DNA of 44,662 bases, taken from assembly GCA_017542305.1 (NCBI GenBank), contig JAFXXK010000002.1, forward strand, positions 1 through 44,662, in the 5' to 3' direction. How positions within the stretch are numbered: position 1 is the stretch's first letter; each line of letters begins with the position of its first letter. Positions 24,489 through 34,623 of this stretch are shown here, piece after piece. The notes beneath the pieces are model-generated. The model made no database searches, was not told the origin of the DNA, and saw only the letters and a program-made list of their open reading frames with translations. This DNA is from a bacterium. GTDB lineage: Bacteria; Cyanobacteriota; Vampirovibrionia; Gastranaerophilales; Gastranaerophilaceae. A program made the position numbers and the translations under genes.

Positions 24489-25655
24489 TTAGAACATGCC
24501 GGGCGGTTTACGACGCTGAACTGCGCCTTTTTCACGTTTTACGACATTTGATGAGCCAATAATTGCTTTATCTCCTTCCCTGAGTTCTTTTGAAACAACT
24601 TCAACCTTTGAATCATCACTGACACCGGTTTTAATCTCTATACGTTTGGGCTGTTTATTTTCCAATATCCACAACCCTTGAGTATGATATTTTTTACCGT
24701 CGGTTTCAGGAGAATATTTTAAGGCAACGGACGGAGCGCAAAGAACATCCTCACTCTTGCTTGTTATAATAGAAACATTTGCGGTCATACCCGGTTTTAG
24801 CGTCAAATCTTCGTTATCTACTTCTACAATAACAGAATATGTTACAACATTCGAAACCGTTGTCGGCTCAAGTCTGACCTGTGTAACTTTACCATTGAAT
24901 ACACTGTCAGGATAACCGTCAAGGGTATAAGTAACATCCTGTCCCTCTTTAACTTTGCCGATATCAGCTTCGGATACACTGACTTCTATTTGCATTTTGG
25001 TTAAATCCTGAGCAATGGTAAACAGTTCGGGAGCCTGGAAACTTGCAGCAACCGGCTGTCCTAAGTCTATCTTTCTTGCGATTACCGTACCATCAACAGG
25101 TGCAATGATTTTTGTATAACCCAAATTTGTTAATGCTGTTTGATAAGTCGCACGAGATTGATTTATTTTCGCTCTTGCAGCACCTATTTGCGCAAGATTT
25201 GATAAATAATCGCTTTCCGCCTGATCTAATTCGCTCTTTGCAATAAAGTTTTTTGCATAAAGATTTTTGTATCTGGTATATGTTTTTCTTGACATTTCCG
25301 TTACAGCCTGCAATCTTGCCATATCAGCCTCGGCAGAATTTATTTGTGCGAGATTTTGGTCAACCGTTGCCTGAAAATTTGCAGGGTCAATTTGTGCTAA
25401 CAATTGACCTTTTTTAACCTGAGAATTGTAGTCAACATAGATAGCTTTGATAAGCCCTGATACAGTAGAACCAACGCTCACGGTATTTACCGGATTTATA
25501 GTACCCGATGCTTCTACAACCTGAGTTATGGTACATTTTTCAAGCTCTTGGGTCTGATAACTTACCTTGGGGTGTTTTTGGGCATATATACCATATCCAC
25601 CAAGCAATACCGCTGCCGTAAGTGCAATTATTACTATTTTCTTTTTTGACATCAT
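24489..25655 (-). CDS. MacA-like periplasmic adaptor (HlyD/RND membrane-fusion family)
   Basis: 388 residues. N-terminal membrane anchor (about 6-24), then the lipoyl half-motif GTINPVNTVSVGSTVSGLI, a periplasmic alpha-hairpin (about 95-185, AEADMARLQAVTEMSRKTY onward), the second lipoyl half IIAPVDGTVIARKIDLGQPV, and beta-barrel and membrane-proximal domains (DVTYTLDGYPDSVFNGKVTQ). This is the MacA layout; it links the MacB permease to the TolC channel. GAGGA overlaps the end of the TolC-like gene just upstream. The C-terminal RRKPPGMF tail is basic. ATG at 25655 or 25652. Confidence 0.93.
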   Translation of the reverse strand: MMSKKKIVIIALTAAVLLGGYGIYAQKHPKVSYQTQELEKCTITQVVEASGTINPVNTVSVGSTVSGLIKAIYVDYNSQVKKGQLLAQIDPANFQATVDQNLAQINSAEADMARLQAVTEMSRKTYTRYKNLYAKNFIAKSELDQAESDYLSNLAQIGAARAKINQSRATYQTALTNLGYTKIIAPVDGTVIARKIDLGQPVAASFQAPELFTIAQDLTKMQIEVSVSEADIGKVKEGQDVTYTLDGYPDSVFNGKVTQVRLEPTTVSNVVTYSVIVEVDNEDLTLKPGMTANVSIITSKSEDVLCAPSVALKYSPETDGKKYHTQGLWILENKQPKRIEIKTGVSDDSKVEVVSKELREGDKAIIGSSNVVKREKGAVQRRKPPGMF

Positions 25656-25658
25656 ATT

Positions 25659-27128
25659 CTAATCCTCAACAGTTATTGTTATTTCTTGTGGAATTGCCAT
25701 AAGTTTTTCCAAATTTGCTCTTGCAACCCCGTAGTTATAAACAGTATGCACATAGGTATTTTGTGCAACATTGTAATTTTGTTTTGCATCCTGCAATTCT
25801 ATATAATCACCTAAACCTACCGCATATCTTCCGTCAGCCAGCTCAAAGTTTTCTTTTGTCTGGCGGACTTTTACCGCCATCAGAGGAATTTCTTTTTCTA
25901 ACTGAATCATATTTATATATGCAGTCTGAAGTTCAAAATAAACATTTTTTTTAGCTAAATCAAAATCATTTTCTGCAAGCTGAACCTGTAATTTACTGTT
26001 ATCAATTTTGAATTTTTCCTGTACGATATTAACATTTGTCTGCATACCAATACTTGCATTAAGTGAATTAGTACGGGTATGATCTCTGTAACCGTAACCT
26101 ACGGAACCTGTTATATCGGGAAGATATTCTCTTTTGGTATATTTCAAAGCCTGCTTCATTGCCCCGACCGTAGCTTCAAATGCTCTCAAATCAGGTCTGT
26201 TTTTCATAGCCAGATCTACACATTCCTTGAAGGTATGATTGAACGGCTTAAACTGATAGTTATCTAACACCGCCAGCTTCTCGACGCCTGACGTCAAAAC
26301 CGCATTTTGGACTTCTGTCGGAGGCTTACTTATGTCCCTGTACTCTGAAATTTTATCAAGATTTACAGGAATCAATTTATCCACATTATAGTTAAAAGTT
26401 TCCAGAGGGGTAATTTCATAAGCCGGAGCATCTGCAACATACATTGCATTATTCAGACTTACAAGTGAATTTTCATATGCCTTTACGGATTCAACATATA
26501 CAATTTTTGAATCACTTAAATTAACCTCTGCATTTACCAAATCTATTTTTGAACGGATACCCTCATCAAAATAAGCCTTGGTTCTCTGATAATTCCTCTC
26601 ATTTATCTCAACATTTGATTTGTTTATATCCATTGTTGCCTTAGCAGCAAGAACTGCATAATATTTTGTTTTTACGTCAAATATTGTTTCCAAAACCGTA
26701 TTGTCAAAATTATACATTGATGCTATACGATAAAATTTCTGCATTTTTATTTGGGAATTTGTTTTTCCAAAATTCCAAATAAGCTGATTTAAACTTGCAG
26801 ACAAACTATAATAATTGTTTTTAACATCACGGTTTTTCATGTAAGTTCCATTCCAGTAATACCCGGTGCCAAGCCCAAGAGTCGGAAAAAATCCGGATTT
26901 GGCAAGACTTACGTCATTCTTTGAAATTTTATAATTGTATGCCGCTTTTTTTATATTAGGGCTGTTATTAAGAGCTATTTTTATACATTCGGACAGATTC
27001 AGTTTTGCACCTTCTTTTATCATTGATTCCGATGACTCAAAGGCAAAAACTGAGTTTACCGACAACAAAACCAAAATCAATACTATAATACTTTTTATTC
27101 TATTCAAGAATTTATACCCTCTAATCAT
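25659..27128 (-). CDS. TolC-family outer-membrane efflux protein
   Basis: 489 residues, typical length. Signal peptide up to about residue 29 (SIIVLILVLLSVNSVFAFES). Two homologous halves with the outer-membrane-efflux pattern: LNLSECIKIALNNSPNIKKA and FKECVDLAMKNRPDLRAFEA, each followed by long helices, and beta segments such as LGLGTGYYWNGTYMKNRD and SVGYGYRDHTRTNSLNASIG. It would form the trimeric exit duct of the MacAB pump. The ATG at 27128 has no ribosome site; a TTG at 27107 (M-NRIKSIIVLI) preceded by AGAGGG may be the true start and leaves a cleaner signal peptide. First gene of the operon. Confidence 0.9.
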   Translation of the reverse strand: MIRGYKFLNRIKSIIVLILVLLSVNSVFAFESSESMIKEGAKLNLSECIKIALNNSPNIKKAAYNYKISKNDVSLAKSGFFPTLGLGTGYYWNGTYMKNRDVKNNYYSLSASLNQLIWNFGKTNSQIKMQKFYRIASMYNFDNTVLETIFDVKTKYYAVLAAKATMDINKSNVEINERNYQRTKAYFDEGIRSKIDLVNAEVNLSDSKIVYVESVKAYENSLVSLNNAMYVADAPAYEITPLETFNYNVDKLIPVNLDKISEYRDISKPPTEVQNAVLTSGVEKLAVLDNYQFKPFNHTFKECVDLAMKNRPDLRAFEATVGAMKQALKYTKREYLPDITGSVGYGYRDHTRTNSLNASIGMQTNVNIVQEKFKIDNSKLQVQLAENDFDLAKKNVYFELQTAYINMIQLEKEIPLMAVKVRQTKENFELADGRYAVGLGDYIELQDAKQNYNVAQNTYVHTVYNYGVARANLEKLMAIPQEITITVED

Positions 27129-27175
27129 CTAAACAAAATAAATATTCTATTGCTCCTGAATATATACTAGCATAA

Positions 27176-27212
27176 ATTTAAAAAAATAAAAAGCTCCGCA
27201 GGGGAACGGAGC
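27176..27212 (-). terminator. Rho-independent terminator of the 27292-27813 gene
   Basis: Six-base-pair G/C-rich stem (27193-27198 with 27207-27212), eight-base loop, then on the minus strand TTTTTATTTTTTT. It insulates the TolC operon from the gene upstream. Confidence 0.85.
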
Positions 27213-27291
27213 CTAAACATAAACATTAAGGATTAAGGATTTTAGGATTATTATATAAATATAAAGGATTAAAAATCTACTGCACTTCTAT

Positions 27292-27813
27292 CTATGCACG
27301 ATTTCCGCCGAAGAAGTCTTTAATACTCTGAGAAACTTCTTGTTTTTCCGCAGCTAATTCGCCTTCAATAGCTTCTATTTCTTCTTTGATTGACTGTTTT
27401 TCTTCTTCCATAGCAGTTTCTTTTTCATGAATAAGATTTGCTTCATATTTAGAGAACTGTTGTTGAGCCTGTTTATAGAAGCTTTGTTGCAACATCTGCT
27501 GATAAGCCTGTTGAACCTGTGGATCCTGCTGCGCCATCATACTCTGATAATACGGAGTATTCATTAATTGCTGCATCTGCATATTTGCATTCATTTGGCA
27601 ATATTGTGCAGCATTGTTCATATAGAACAATTGTCTTGTGTACATGGATGTCGGAGTTTTCATCATTTCTCCGATTGTAATTCCGCCATCCGCAATATTT
27701 TGTCCGTAAGTTTTTAAGTCGTTTAATTCCATATTTACGACTTGCAGCCGGTGCTTACGATCACTTCGCCTTTGTATCAGCTGGCTGATTCTCCAACTAC
27801 TTGACAGTATCAT
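27292..27813 (-). CDS. Lineage-type coiled-coil protein with C-terminal FFGGN motif
   Basis: 173 residues opening MILSSSWRISQLIQRRSDRK. The middle (about 70-120) is very rich in Gln and Met (NANMQMQQLMNTPYYQSMMA), followed by a long charged coiled coil (about 125-162), and it ends SIKDFFGGNRA. The start pattern and the tail match the 99-residue protein at 5738-6037. GGGG stands before the ATG. No signal peptide or membrane helix. The function is unknown; a structural or scaffold role is suggested only by composition. It has its own terminator. Confidence 0.7.
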   Translation of the reverse strand: MILSSSWRISQLIQRRSDRKHRLQVVNMELNDLKTYGQNIADGGITIGEMMKTPTSMYTRQLFYMNNAAQYCQMNANMQMQQLMNTPYYQSMMAQQDPQVQQAYQQMLQQSFYKQAQQQFSKYEANLIHEKETAMEEEKQSIKEEIEAIEGELAAEKQEVSQSIKDFFGGNRA

Positions 27814-27949
27814 TTTACCCCTACCTTTTCTTTTTTCATAACCTTAGTAACTAACCTTTGTAACCTTCATATATATAAAAACATTTCACTTTTCCAAATT
27901 GCATGAATACTGAAATTTGCTTTACATTTCTTAATATTTGAATATTTAT

Positions 27950-27979
27950 AAACAATAAAAAAGCCTTGTAAAAAGGCTT
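27950..27979 (-). terminator. Rho-independent terminator of the 28031-28327 gene
   Basis: Seven-base-pair stem AAGCCTT/AAGGCTT (27961-27967 with 27973-27979), five-base loop, minus-strand tail TTTTATTGTT. Confidence 0.8.
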
Positions 27980-28030
27980 AAACTAATTATTTTAGTGTAG
28001 GTAGTAAAGGTAGGTAGTTTTACAAATCTT

Positions 28031-28327
28031 TTAAAAATGCATATCAAATCTTGGAGGCATACCGTTTGTTTTTTCGTCCTCCATACGCATTGCTGAGCCT
28101 ATAGTGAAGTTTTGGGCAAACAATCTGTTTAACTCAAAGTTAATATCACCGTTAAAGACCTGCTCATTTTCTTCAAGGAAATTAAATAACGGTTCAACAG
28201 GAGATGCCACAATACCGGTCAATGTTCCTTCAGCAAGCTTCATTGTATGCTCGCCGATTTCCGGAACTTTAATATTGAATCCGAACGGTTTATATGGTCT
28301 GTTAAAAGATGCTCCTGTCTCTGTCAT
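28031..28327 (-). CDS. Small hypothetical protein (98 aa)
   Basis: 98 residues opening MTETGASFNRPYKPFGFNIK and ending PPRFDMHF. The centre (ASPVEPLFNFLEENEQVF) is hydrophobic but too short for a sure membrane span; the C-terminal third may be helical. CAGGGA lies before the ATG, and a terminator follows, so it is a single-gene transcript. It follows pyrG's direction but is separated by a 100-base AT-rich gap containing TTTGTAAA. No family recognised. Confidence 0.6.
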   Translation of the reverse strand: MTETGASFNRPYKPFGFNIKVPEIGEHTMKLAEGTLTGIVASPVEPLFNFLEENEQVFNGDINFELNRLFAQNFTIGSAMRMEDEKTNGMPPRFDMHF

Positions 28328-28429
28328 TTCTATCCCTGCTCTTTAACTTTATACACACATGTAATCGGCATTTTGAGTTAAAAAGTTTAGGATTTTAAAT
28401 GATATTTTTACAAATGTTAACAAATAAAA

Positions 28430-30040
<1,611 letters not shown>

Positions 30041-30052
30041 TTAAGCTGAACA

Positions 30053-30334
30053 TTAATTAATTTTAGGCACTCTGAAGAAGCCGTTTTCTTCCTGCGGAGC
30101 ATTTGCCATTAATTCTTCTTTAGTCTGCTCGTAAACAACTTTATCTTCTCTCATAACGTTAACAAAATCGATAACCTGTGTCATTGGTTTTACGTTAGAG
30201 GTATCAACTTCATTCATCTGGTCAACATATTTTAATACATCGCCTAGCTGTTTTGTATAAAGTTCTTTTTCATCTTCCGTTAATTCCAGTCTTGCTAATT
30301 TTGCAACGTGTTCGACATCTTTAATAGTAATCAT
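30053..30334 (-). CDS. gatC: Asp-tRNA(Asn)/Glu-tRNA(Gln) amidotransferase subunit C
   Basis: 93 residues, normal for GatC. The family pattern is clear: IKDVEHVAKLARLELTEDE at the start, LGDVLKYVDQMNEVDTSNV in the middle, and the closing NAPQEENGFFRVPKI. GatC stabilises GatA and GatB in the enzyme that converts Glu-tRNA(Gln) or Asp-tRNA(Asn) to the amides; gatA and gatB are not in the window. GGAGAG lies before the ATG. Divergent from the sigma-factor gene at 30478. Confidence 0.95.
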   Translation of the reverse strand: MITIKDVEHVAKLARLELTEDEKELYTKQLGDVLKYVDQMNEVDTSNVKPMTQVIDFVNVMREDKVVYEQTKEELMANAPQEENGFFRVPKIN

Positions 30335-30425
30335 TAATTTCTCTCCAATAAGTCTATAAAAACTATTATTTATAATAACACGAAATAAAAAATATAAGAC
30401 AATATATTAAATTAAATTAATTATT

Positions 30426-30453
30426 TTGAAATAATCAGAGCTTGTGATATATT
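30426..30453 (+). promoter_or_regulatory. Promoter of the SigB/F-like gene
   Basis: TTGAAA (30426-30431), 16-base spacer, TATATT (30448-30453), 24 bases before the TTG start. Confidence 0.55.
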
Positions 30454-30477
30454 GTAAACATATTTGGGAGAAATCAC

Positions 30478-31257
30478 TTGAGCAGACACAACAATAAAGA
30501 AGAAGAAAATATTGATGAATTGATGAAAAACTATCTGGCGTGCAAAAGTGAAAAGGAACGTCGTTACTATCACATTAAGATAACCGAAAATGGTATGAAG
30601 CAGCTTGTAAAACATCTTGCAACACCTATCGCAATACAAACGGGTGTCGCATTTGAAGATTTAGTTCAGGTTGGCGCATTGGGGCTTATTAAAGCTATTG
30701 ACTGCTACGAATCAGACAGAAATGCGAAATTCTCTACATATGCAACATACTATATAAAAGGAGAACTTCGACATTACGTCAGAGATAAAGCAGCATTGAT
30801 AAAAACTCCCAGAAAAGTTCAGGAATTAATTGTAAAGGTTTACAATACGGCAAAAGAATTAGCCGCTAACGGAAACAATGAACCGTCATTCAAGGAAATT
30901 GCAGCTTCAATAAATGTTCCTCCCGAAAAAGTTGAAGAAGTAATGAAAATCGATAAATACAAGTTTATGGTTTCATTGGATCAGACAATTACATCCGATG
31001 AAGAAGACAGCACTCTGCTGGAAAGAATCCCGTCCGAAAATTATCAGGATTACGAGGATTCCTACGAAAATAAACTGCTTATAGAAACCGCCATAAAACA
31101 ATTACCCGATGAATACAGACAACTTATTGAACTTAGCTTTTTTGAAGAATTAAATCAGAGAGAAATAGCCGAAAAATTGGGATTGTCACAAATGCAGGTA
31201 TCTCGCAGATTAAAAAAAGCACTGAACCAAATGTATAATATTATAAGAAGGAGTTAA
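30478..31257 (+). CDS. RNA polymerase sigma factor, SigB/SigF/SigG-like
   Basis: 259 residues from a TTG start with GGGAGA six bases upstream. Regions are complete: region 2 with EDLVQVGALGLIKAIDCYE and FSTYATYYIKGELRHYVRDK, region 3 with NEPSFKEIAASINVPPEKVE, and region 4 helix-turn-helix NQREIAEKLGLSQMQVSRRL. The order and spacing fit the SigB/F/G group, normally controlled by anti-sigma factors; none is encoded here. The prepilin peptidase starts two bases after its stop, so both are on one transcript. Confidence 0.92.
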   Translation: MSRHNNKEEENIDELMKNYLACKSEKERRYYHIKITENGMKQLVKHLATPIAIQTGVAFEDLVQVGALGLIKAIDCYESDRNAKFSTYATYYIKGELRHYVRDKAALIKTPRKVQELIVKVYNTAKELAANGNNEPSFKEIAASINVPPEKVEEVMKIDKYKFMVSLDQTITSDEEDSTLLERIPSENYQDYEDSYENKLLIETAIKQLPDEYRQLIELSFFEELNQREIAEKLGLSQMQVSRRLKKALNQMYNIIRRS

Positions 31258-31259
31258 TA

Positions 31260-32291
31260 ATGACCAGCTATGATATGTTTGTATTGGCTATAATAGCCTT
31301 TGTTTTTATAATTGGGACAATTTTTGGAAGTTTCTTAAATGTTGTTATATTAAGAGCATTCAGCGGGGAATCCATCGTATTACCGCCGTCAAAATGTCCT
31401 AAATGCGGGAACAGACTAAAATGGTGGCACAATATTCCGATACTTTCATATATTTTACTTCGCGGCAAATGTTATTTTTGCCACGAAAAAATCAGCATTC
31501 AGTACCCTATAGTCGAGTTTATAACGGGAGTACTCTTTATCTTTACATTTTTAAGATACGGATTGCAGCTTGAAACCGCATTTGCACTTGCGGTAGTTTG
31601 CATGCTGGTTGTATTAACCGTTACCGATATAAAAGAAAAAGTCGTTTTTGATAAACATACCTATACATTAATTGCAATAGGGCTTATATATAATCTGATT
31701 GCAACAGGATTTATTATATGGAATCAGGCATTTAATACAATTTCCGGTTTCCAATTCACAACCGAATGGTGTTTAAATAATCCGCTCACAATTTCTATAT
31801 TGGGTATGATATTAGGTGCGGTTGTAATGGAAATAGCCGCTCGCATAGGCTATTTAATAGCAGGACAACGCGCTTTCGGAGAGGGAGATACCTATATTGC
31901 TGCAGGTCTTGGCGCGGTAATGGGCTGGCAAAACATTATCTTAATTCTGATTTTAAGTGTAATATTACAAATACTTTTCACATTCCCTCTGTTTATAAAA
32001 AATCAGATTAAGCAAAAACATTATTCTACGGTATTTTCGTTATTATTGTTCATAATATATGCAGGAGTATTTTATTATATTAATCATGCAACAACATTAC
32101 TTGATAACAGACTTCTTATGATAGTCGGACTTGTAATATTATTTGTATTAGGTATTTATACCTGCATTACAATCATCAAGGGTTTAAAAGACAAGGAAAA
32201 CCTTACCGTACTACCGTTCGGACCGGCACTTGCCATTGCAGGACTGCTTATTTTGCTTATACCTGAAATTCCTTTGCCTTTGATTTTTTAA
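31260..32291 (+). CDS. pilD: Prepilin peptidase (type IV leader peptidase, A24 family)
   Basis: 343 residues, longer than the usual 250-290. It cleaves and N-methylates type IV pilins and pseudopilins at the inner membrane. Seen: the N-terminal GSFLNVVILR, a zinc-type CPKC (46-49) and CYFC (71-74) pair in the cytoplasmic loop, and the two catalytic aspartates D123 (VTDIKEKVVFD) and D210 (FGEGDTYIA). The N-terminal domain is the methylase part. The extra ~70 residues add two helices at the C-terminus (LLMIVGLVILFVLGIYTCIT, LAIAGLLILLIPEIPLPLIF). No pilin or secretion genes are nearby. Coupled to the sigma factor. Confidence 0.93.
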   Translation: MTSYDMFVLAIIAFVFIIGTIFGSFLNVVILRAFSGESIVLPPSKCPKCGNRLKWWHNIPILSYILLRGKCYFCHEKISIQYPIVEFITGVLFIFTFLRYGLQLETAFALAVVCMLVVLTVTDIKEKVVFDKHTYTLIAIGLIYNLIATGFIIWNQAFNTISGFQFTTEWCLNNPLTISILGMILGAVVMEIAARIGYLIAGQRAFGEGDTYIAAGLGAVMGWQNIILILILSVILQILFTFPLFIKNQIKQKHYSTVFSLLLFIIYAGVFYYINHATTLLDNRLLMIVGLVILFVLGIYTCITIIKGLKDKENLTVLPFGPALAIAGLLILLIPEIPLPLIF

Positions 32292-32405
32292 AAAATCAAT
32301 ACATGGGAGGATTGAAACTTTACAAATATTCATATTTAATATAATTAAATATGACAAATTTTTGTGCGTCATTAAACAATAAGTGTAGTAAGCAGAGGTA
32401 TTTTA

Positions 32406-32645
32406 ATGGCTAGCGTAGTAAGTTTATTATCACAATTATTAACACCGTCAGGAGTTCAGACTGCATCTCCGGTTGTTTCCAAACCATCAAATGCATACGG
32501 TAATAATCCGTTTGTAAATTACAACGGATACACTTATAACAGCGAATCTTATGCAAAAAACAAGCCGGTTAAAGGCGGCTATTTTGCAGGGTATTATAAC
32601 GGGAAGCAGAACATTGTAGGGCGAAGATTATTTGTTGAAGTATAA
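32406..32645 (+). CDS. Small hypothetical protein (79 aa)
   Basis: 79 residues opening MASVVSLLSQLLTPSGVQTA, then low-complexity Asn/Tyr/Gly/Lys sequence (NPFVNYNGYTYNSESYAKN, GGYFAGYYNGKQN) and ending RRLFVEV. The N-terminal 13 residues are mildly hydrophobic but not a clear signal peptide. AGAGG precedes the ATG. It has its own upstream region with TTTACA and a strong terminator, so it is a stand-alone gene. No family recognised. Confidence 0.6.
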   Translation: MASVVSLLSQLLTPSGVQTASPVVSKPSNAYGNNPFVNYNGYTYNSESYAKNKPVKGGYFAGYYNGKQNIVGRRLFVEV

Positions 32646-32673
32646 ATAAAAGAATTCATGAAACAAAAAGGAG

Positions 32674-32703
32674 AAAAGCATGAGAGAAATCTCATGCTTT
32701 TTG
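32674..32703 (+). terminator. Bidirectional-type terminator
   Basis: Perfect 12-base-pair stem (32674-32685 with 32690-32701) closed by the stable GAAA tetraloop, ending in T residues. It lies between the convergent genes ending at 32645 and 32707 and could serve both. Confidence 0.8.
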
Positions 32704-32706
32704 ATA

Positions 32707-33225
32707 TTATTTTATATTAATCGATTCTATTACCGAATTTATTTGTTTGTTTAAATTGTCCAAATCCGAATTATTATCTAGTACGAAATCCCAATCGGCA
32801 ATATTATCAAGACCTACTTCGGTAACATCGGTTTCCCCGATAAGCTCCCCACGCTTAGAACGTGTTTCTCTTGAGGCTTCAACTCTTATTGCAATTGCCC
32901 CTGCAGCCTTAAATACTTCATATTCATGGGGAACTCTCACATCAGTAACAATAATATTTCCATCCTGAGCAATGATTTTATTCAGCCAATAATCGGGATG
33001 CTGATCCCTGCCCCAGTTACCCAACGCTATTAAATCGGCACGATATTGAGATTTATTAGCCTCAATTTCTTCATAAGTAAGCCCTTTTTGTTTTCCGTAC
33101 GTTAGCTTTATTATATCCCCCATAGCGCAGCGGCGAAAATCCGGCATTTTCTCCAGCATAATTTTTGCAGCCGTATCTTTGCCACTGTATTGTTTACCTG
33201 AAAATATTATAATTTTATCTGCCAT
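32707..33225 (-). CDS. Phosphomevalonate-kinase-like / dNMP-kinase-like P-loop kinase
   Basis: 172 residues. The N-terminal FSGKQYSGKDTAAKIML is a P-loop of the type in animal-type phosphomevalonate kinase and phage deoxynucleotide monophosphate kinases. Further matches to the animal-type family are RADLIALGNWGRDQHPDYWL, IIVTDVRVPHEYEVFKAAGA, a VEASRETRSKRGE motif and VGLDNIADWDFVLDNN (compare 'CGLDNFGDFDWVIEN'). Bacteria of this kind normally make isoprenoids by the MEP route, and no other mevalonate gene is here, so a nucleotide kinase role is at least as likely. GAGAGG precedes the ATG. It stands alone, convergent with the small gene before it. Confidence 0.75.
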   Translation of the reverse strand: MADKIIIFSGKQYSGKDTAAKIMLEKMPDFRRCAMGDIIKLTYGKQKGLTYEEIEANKSQYRADLIALGNWGRDQHPDYWLNKIIAQDGNIIVTDVRVPHEYEVFKAAGAIAIRVEASRETRSKRGELIGETDVTEVGLDNIADWDFVLDNNSDLDNLNKQINSVIESINIK

Positions 33226-33264
33226 AGAAAACCTCTCATATATATTATCACAAAAAACTAAACC

Positions 33265-33293
33265 TTGACGAATACATAATATTAATGTAGCAT
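33265..33293 (+). promoter_or_regulatory. Promoter of ugd
   Basis: TTGACG (33265-33270), 17-base spacer, TAGCAT (33288-33293), 25 bases before the ATG. Confidence 0.5.
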
Positions 33294-33318
33294 AAAATTA
33301 GTTTATGGAGAGGCTTAA

Positions 33319-34617
33319 ATGAGATTAACAGTAATTGGAACAGGATATGTCGGATTGGTTGCGGGAGCTTGTCTTGCGGATATGGGCAACAATGTAACCT
33401 GTGTGGATAACAATTTAGAAAAATTAAAGCAGCTTGAACAGGGAATTATACCGATATACGAACCGGGATTAGACGAGCTCGTAAAAGCAAATGTTGCAGA
33501 ACACAGACTGTCCTTTTCCTCGGACATCGATAAAGCCGTAAAAGAAGCCACGGTTTGTTTTATCGCAGTTGGCACTCCGCAGGGAGAGGACGGCTCCGCT
33601 GATTTACAATATGTTTTTGAAGTTGCAAAATCCATTGCAAAATCAATGAACGGTTACAAAGTCATTGTCGATAAATCAACAGTACCTGTCGGAACAGCAG
33701 AAAAAGTAGCTGAAATTATAAGACAAAATACCGATTATGATTTCGATGTTGTTTCAAATCCTGAATTTTTAAAACAGGGTAATGCGGTAGATGACTTTCT
33801 AAGACCTGACAGGGTAATCATAGGCTCTGATTCCGAAAAAGCAACAAAAATTATGCAGGAAATATACGCTCCGTTTTTAAGAACCGCAAACAGAATTATT
33901 TTAATGGATATAAAATCGGCTGAAATGACAAAATATGCAGCAAATTCATTTTTGGCCACAAAAATATCATTTATGAATGAAATTGCAAATCTTTGCGAAA
34001 AAGTAGGTGCAGACGCAGAAATGGTCAGAATAGGAATGGCTACCGACACCAGAATCGGCAATAAATTCTTATTCCCCGGTTTAGGATACGGCGGAAGCTG
34101 TTTTCCTAAAGACGTAAAAGCATTAATCAGAACAGGTTACGAACATAATAATCCAATGACTATTGCAGAAGCAGTAGATAAAACCAATAAAAAACAAAGA
34201 GAACTGTTCATAAAAAAAATTACAGACGTATTTGGAACGGATTTAACGGGTAAAACCTTTGCAATTTGGGGGCTCTCATTCAAACCAAAAACAAATGACA
34301 TGAGAGAAGCTCCATCTATTACAATAATAAACGCATTACTTGATATGGGTGCAAAAGTTCAGGCATACGATCCGAAAGCATACGATACCGCTCAGTTCTA
34401 TCTGGGAGACAAAGTAACATATGCGGGCTCTTCATACGACGCCCTAAAAAATGCGGACAGTCTGATTGTGCTTACGGAATGGAACGAGTTTAGAAGACCC
34501 GACTTTGAAAGAATAAAACAAAGTCTGAAACGTCCTGCAATTTTTGACGGAAGAAATTTGTATGAACCGACTCGCATAAAAGAGAAAGGTTTCTCTTACT
34601 ACCCGATCGGACGTTAA
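33319..34617 (+). CDS. ugd: UDP-glucose 6-dehydrogenase
   Basis: 432 residues, normal. It oxidises UDP-glucose twice with NAD+ to UDP-glucuronate for surface polysaccharide. Seen: N-terminal NAD motif GTGYVGL (7-13), AVGTP at 83-87, VDKSTVPVGT (118-126), SNPEFLKQGNAVDDF (146-160), the helix AEMTKYAANSFLATKISFMN, and the catalytic Cys261 in GLGYGGSCFPKD. The C-terminal UDP-binding domain has WGLSFKPKTNDMREAPS. GGAGAGG lies nine bases upstream. The endonuclease III gene follows six bases after the stop, so they may share a transcript. Confidence 0.96.
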   Translation: MRLTVIGTGYVGLVAGACLADMGNNVTCVDNNLEKLKQLEQGIIPIYEPGLDELVKANVAEHRLSFSSDIDKAVKEATVCFIAVGTPQGEDGSADLQYVFEVAKSIAKSMNGYKVIVDKSTVPVGTAEKVAEIIRQNTDYDFDVVSNPEFLKQGNAVDDFLRPDRVIIGSDSEKATKIMQEIYAPFLRTANRIILMDIKSAEMTKYAANSFLATKISFMNEIANLCEKVGADAEMVRIGMATDTRIGNKFLFPGLGYGGSCFPKDVKALIRTGYEHNNPMTIAEAVDKTNKKQRELFIKKITDVFGTDLTGKTFAIWGLSFKPKTNDMREAPSITIINALLDMGAKVQAYDPKAYDTAQFYLGDKVTYAGSSYDALKNADSLIVLTEWNEFRRPDFERIKQSLKRPAIFDGRNLYEPTRIKEKGFSYYPIGR

Positions 34618-34623
34618 CGAATT

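Noticed and set aside
27226-27275. Repeated AGGATT motifs downstream of the FFGGN-tail gene
   Set aside because: Short, AT-rich and irregular; probably simple-sequence drift after the gene.
32280-32299. Terminator at the end of the prepilin peptidase gene
   Set aside because: The palindrome TTGATTTTTT/AAAAAATCAA is AT-only and has no T-run after it, so it is weak evidence.
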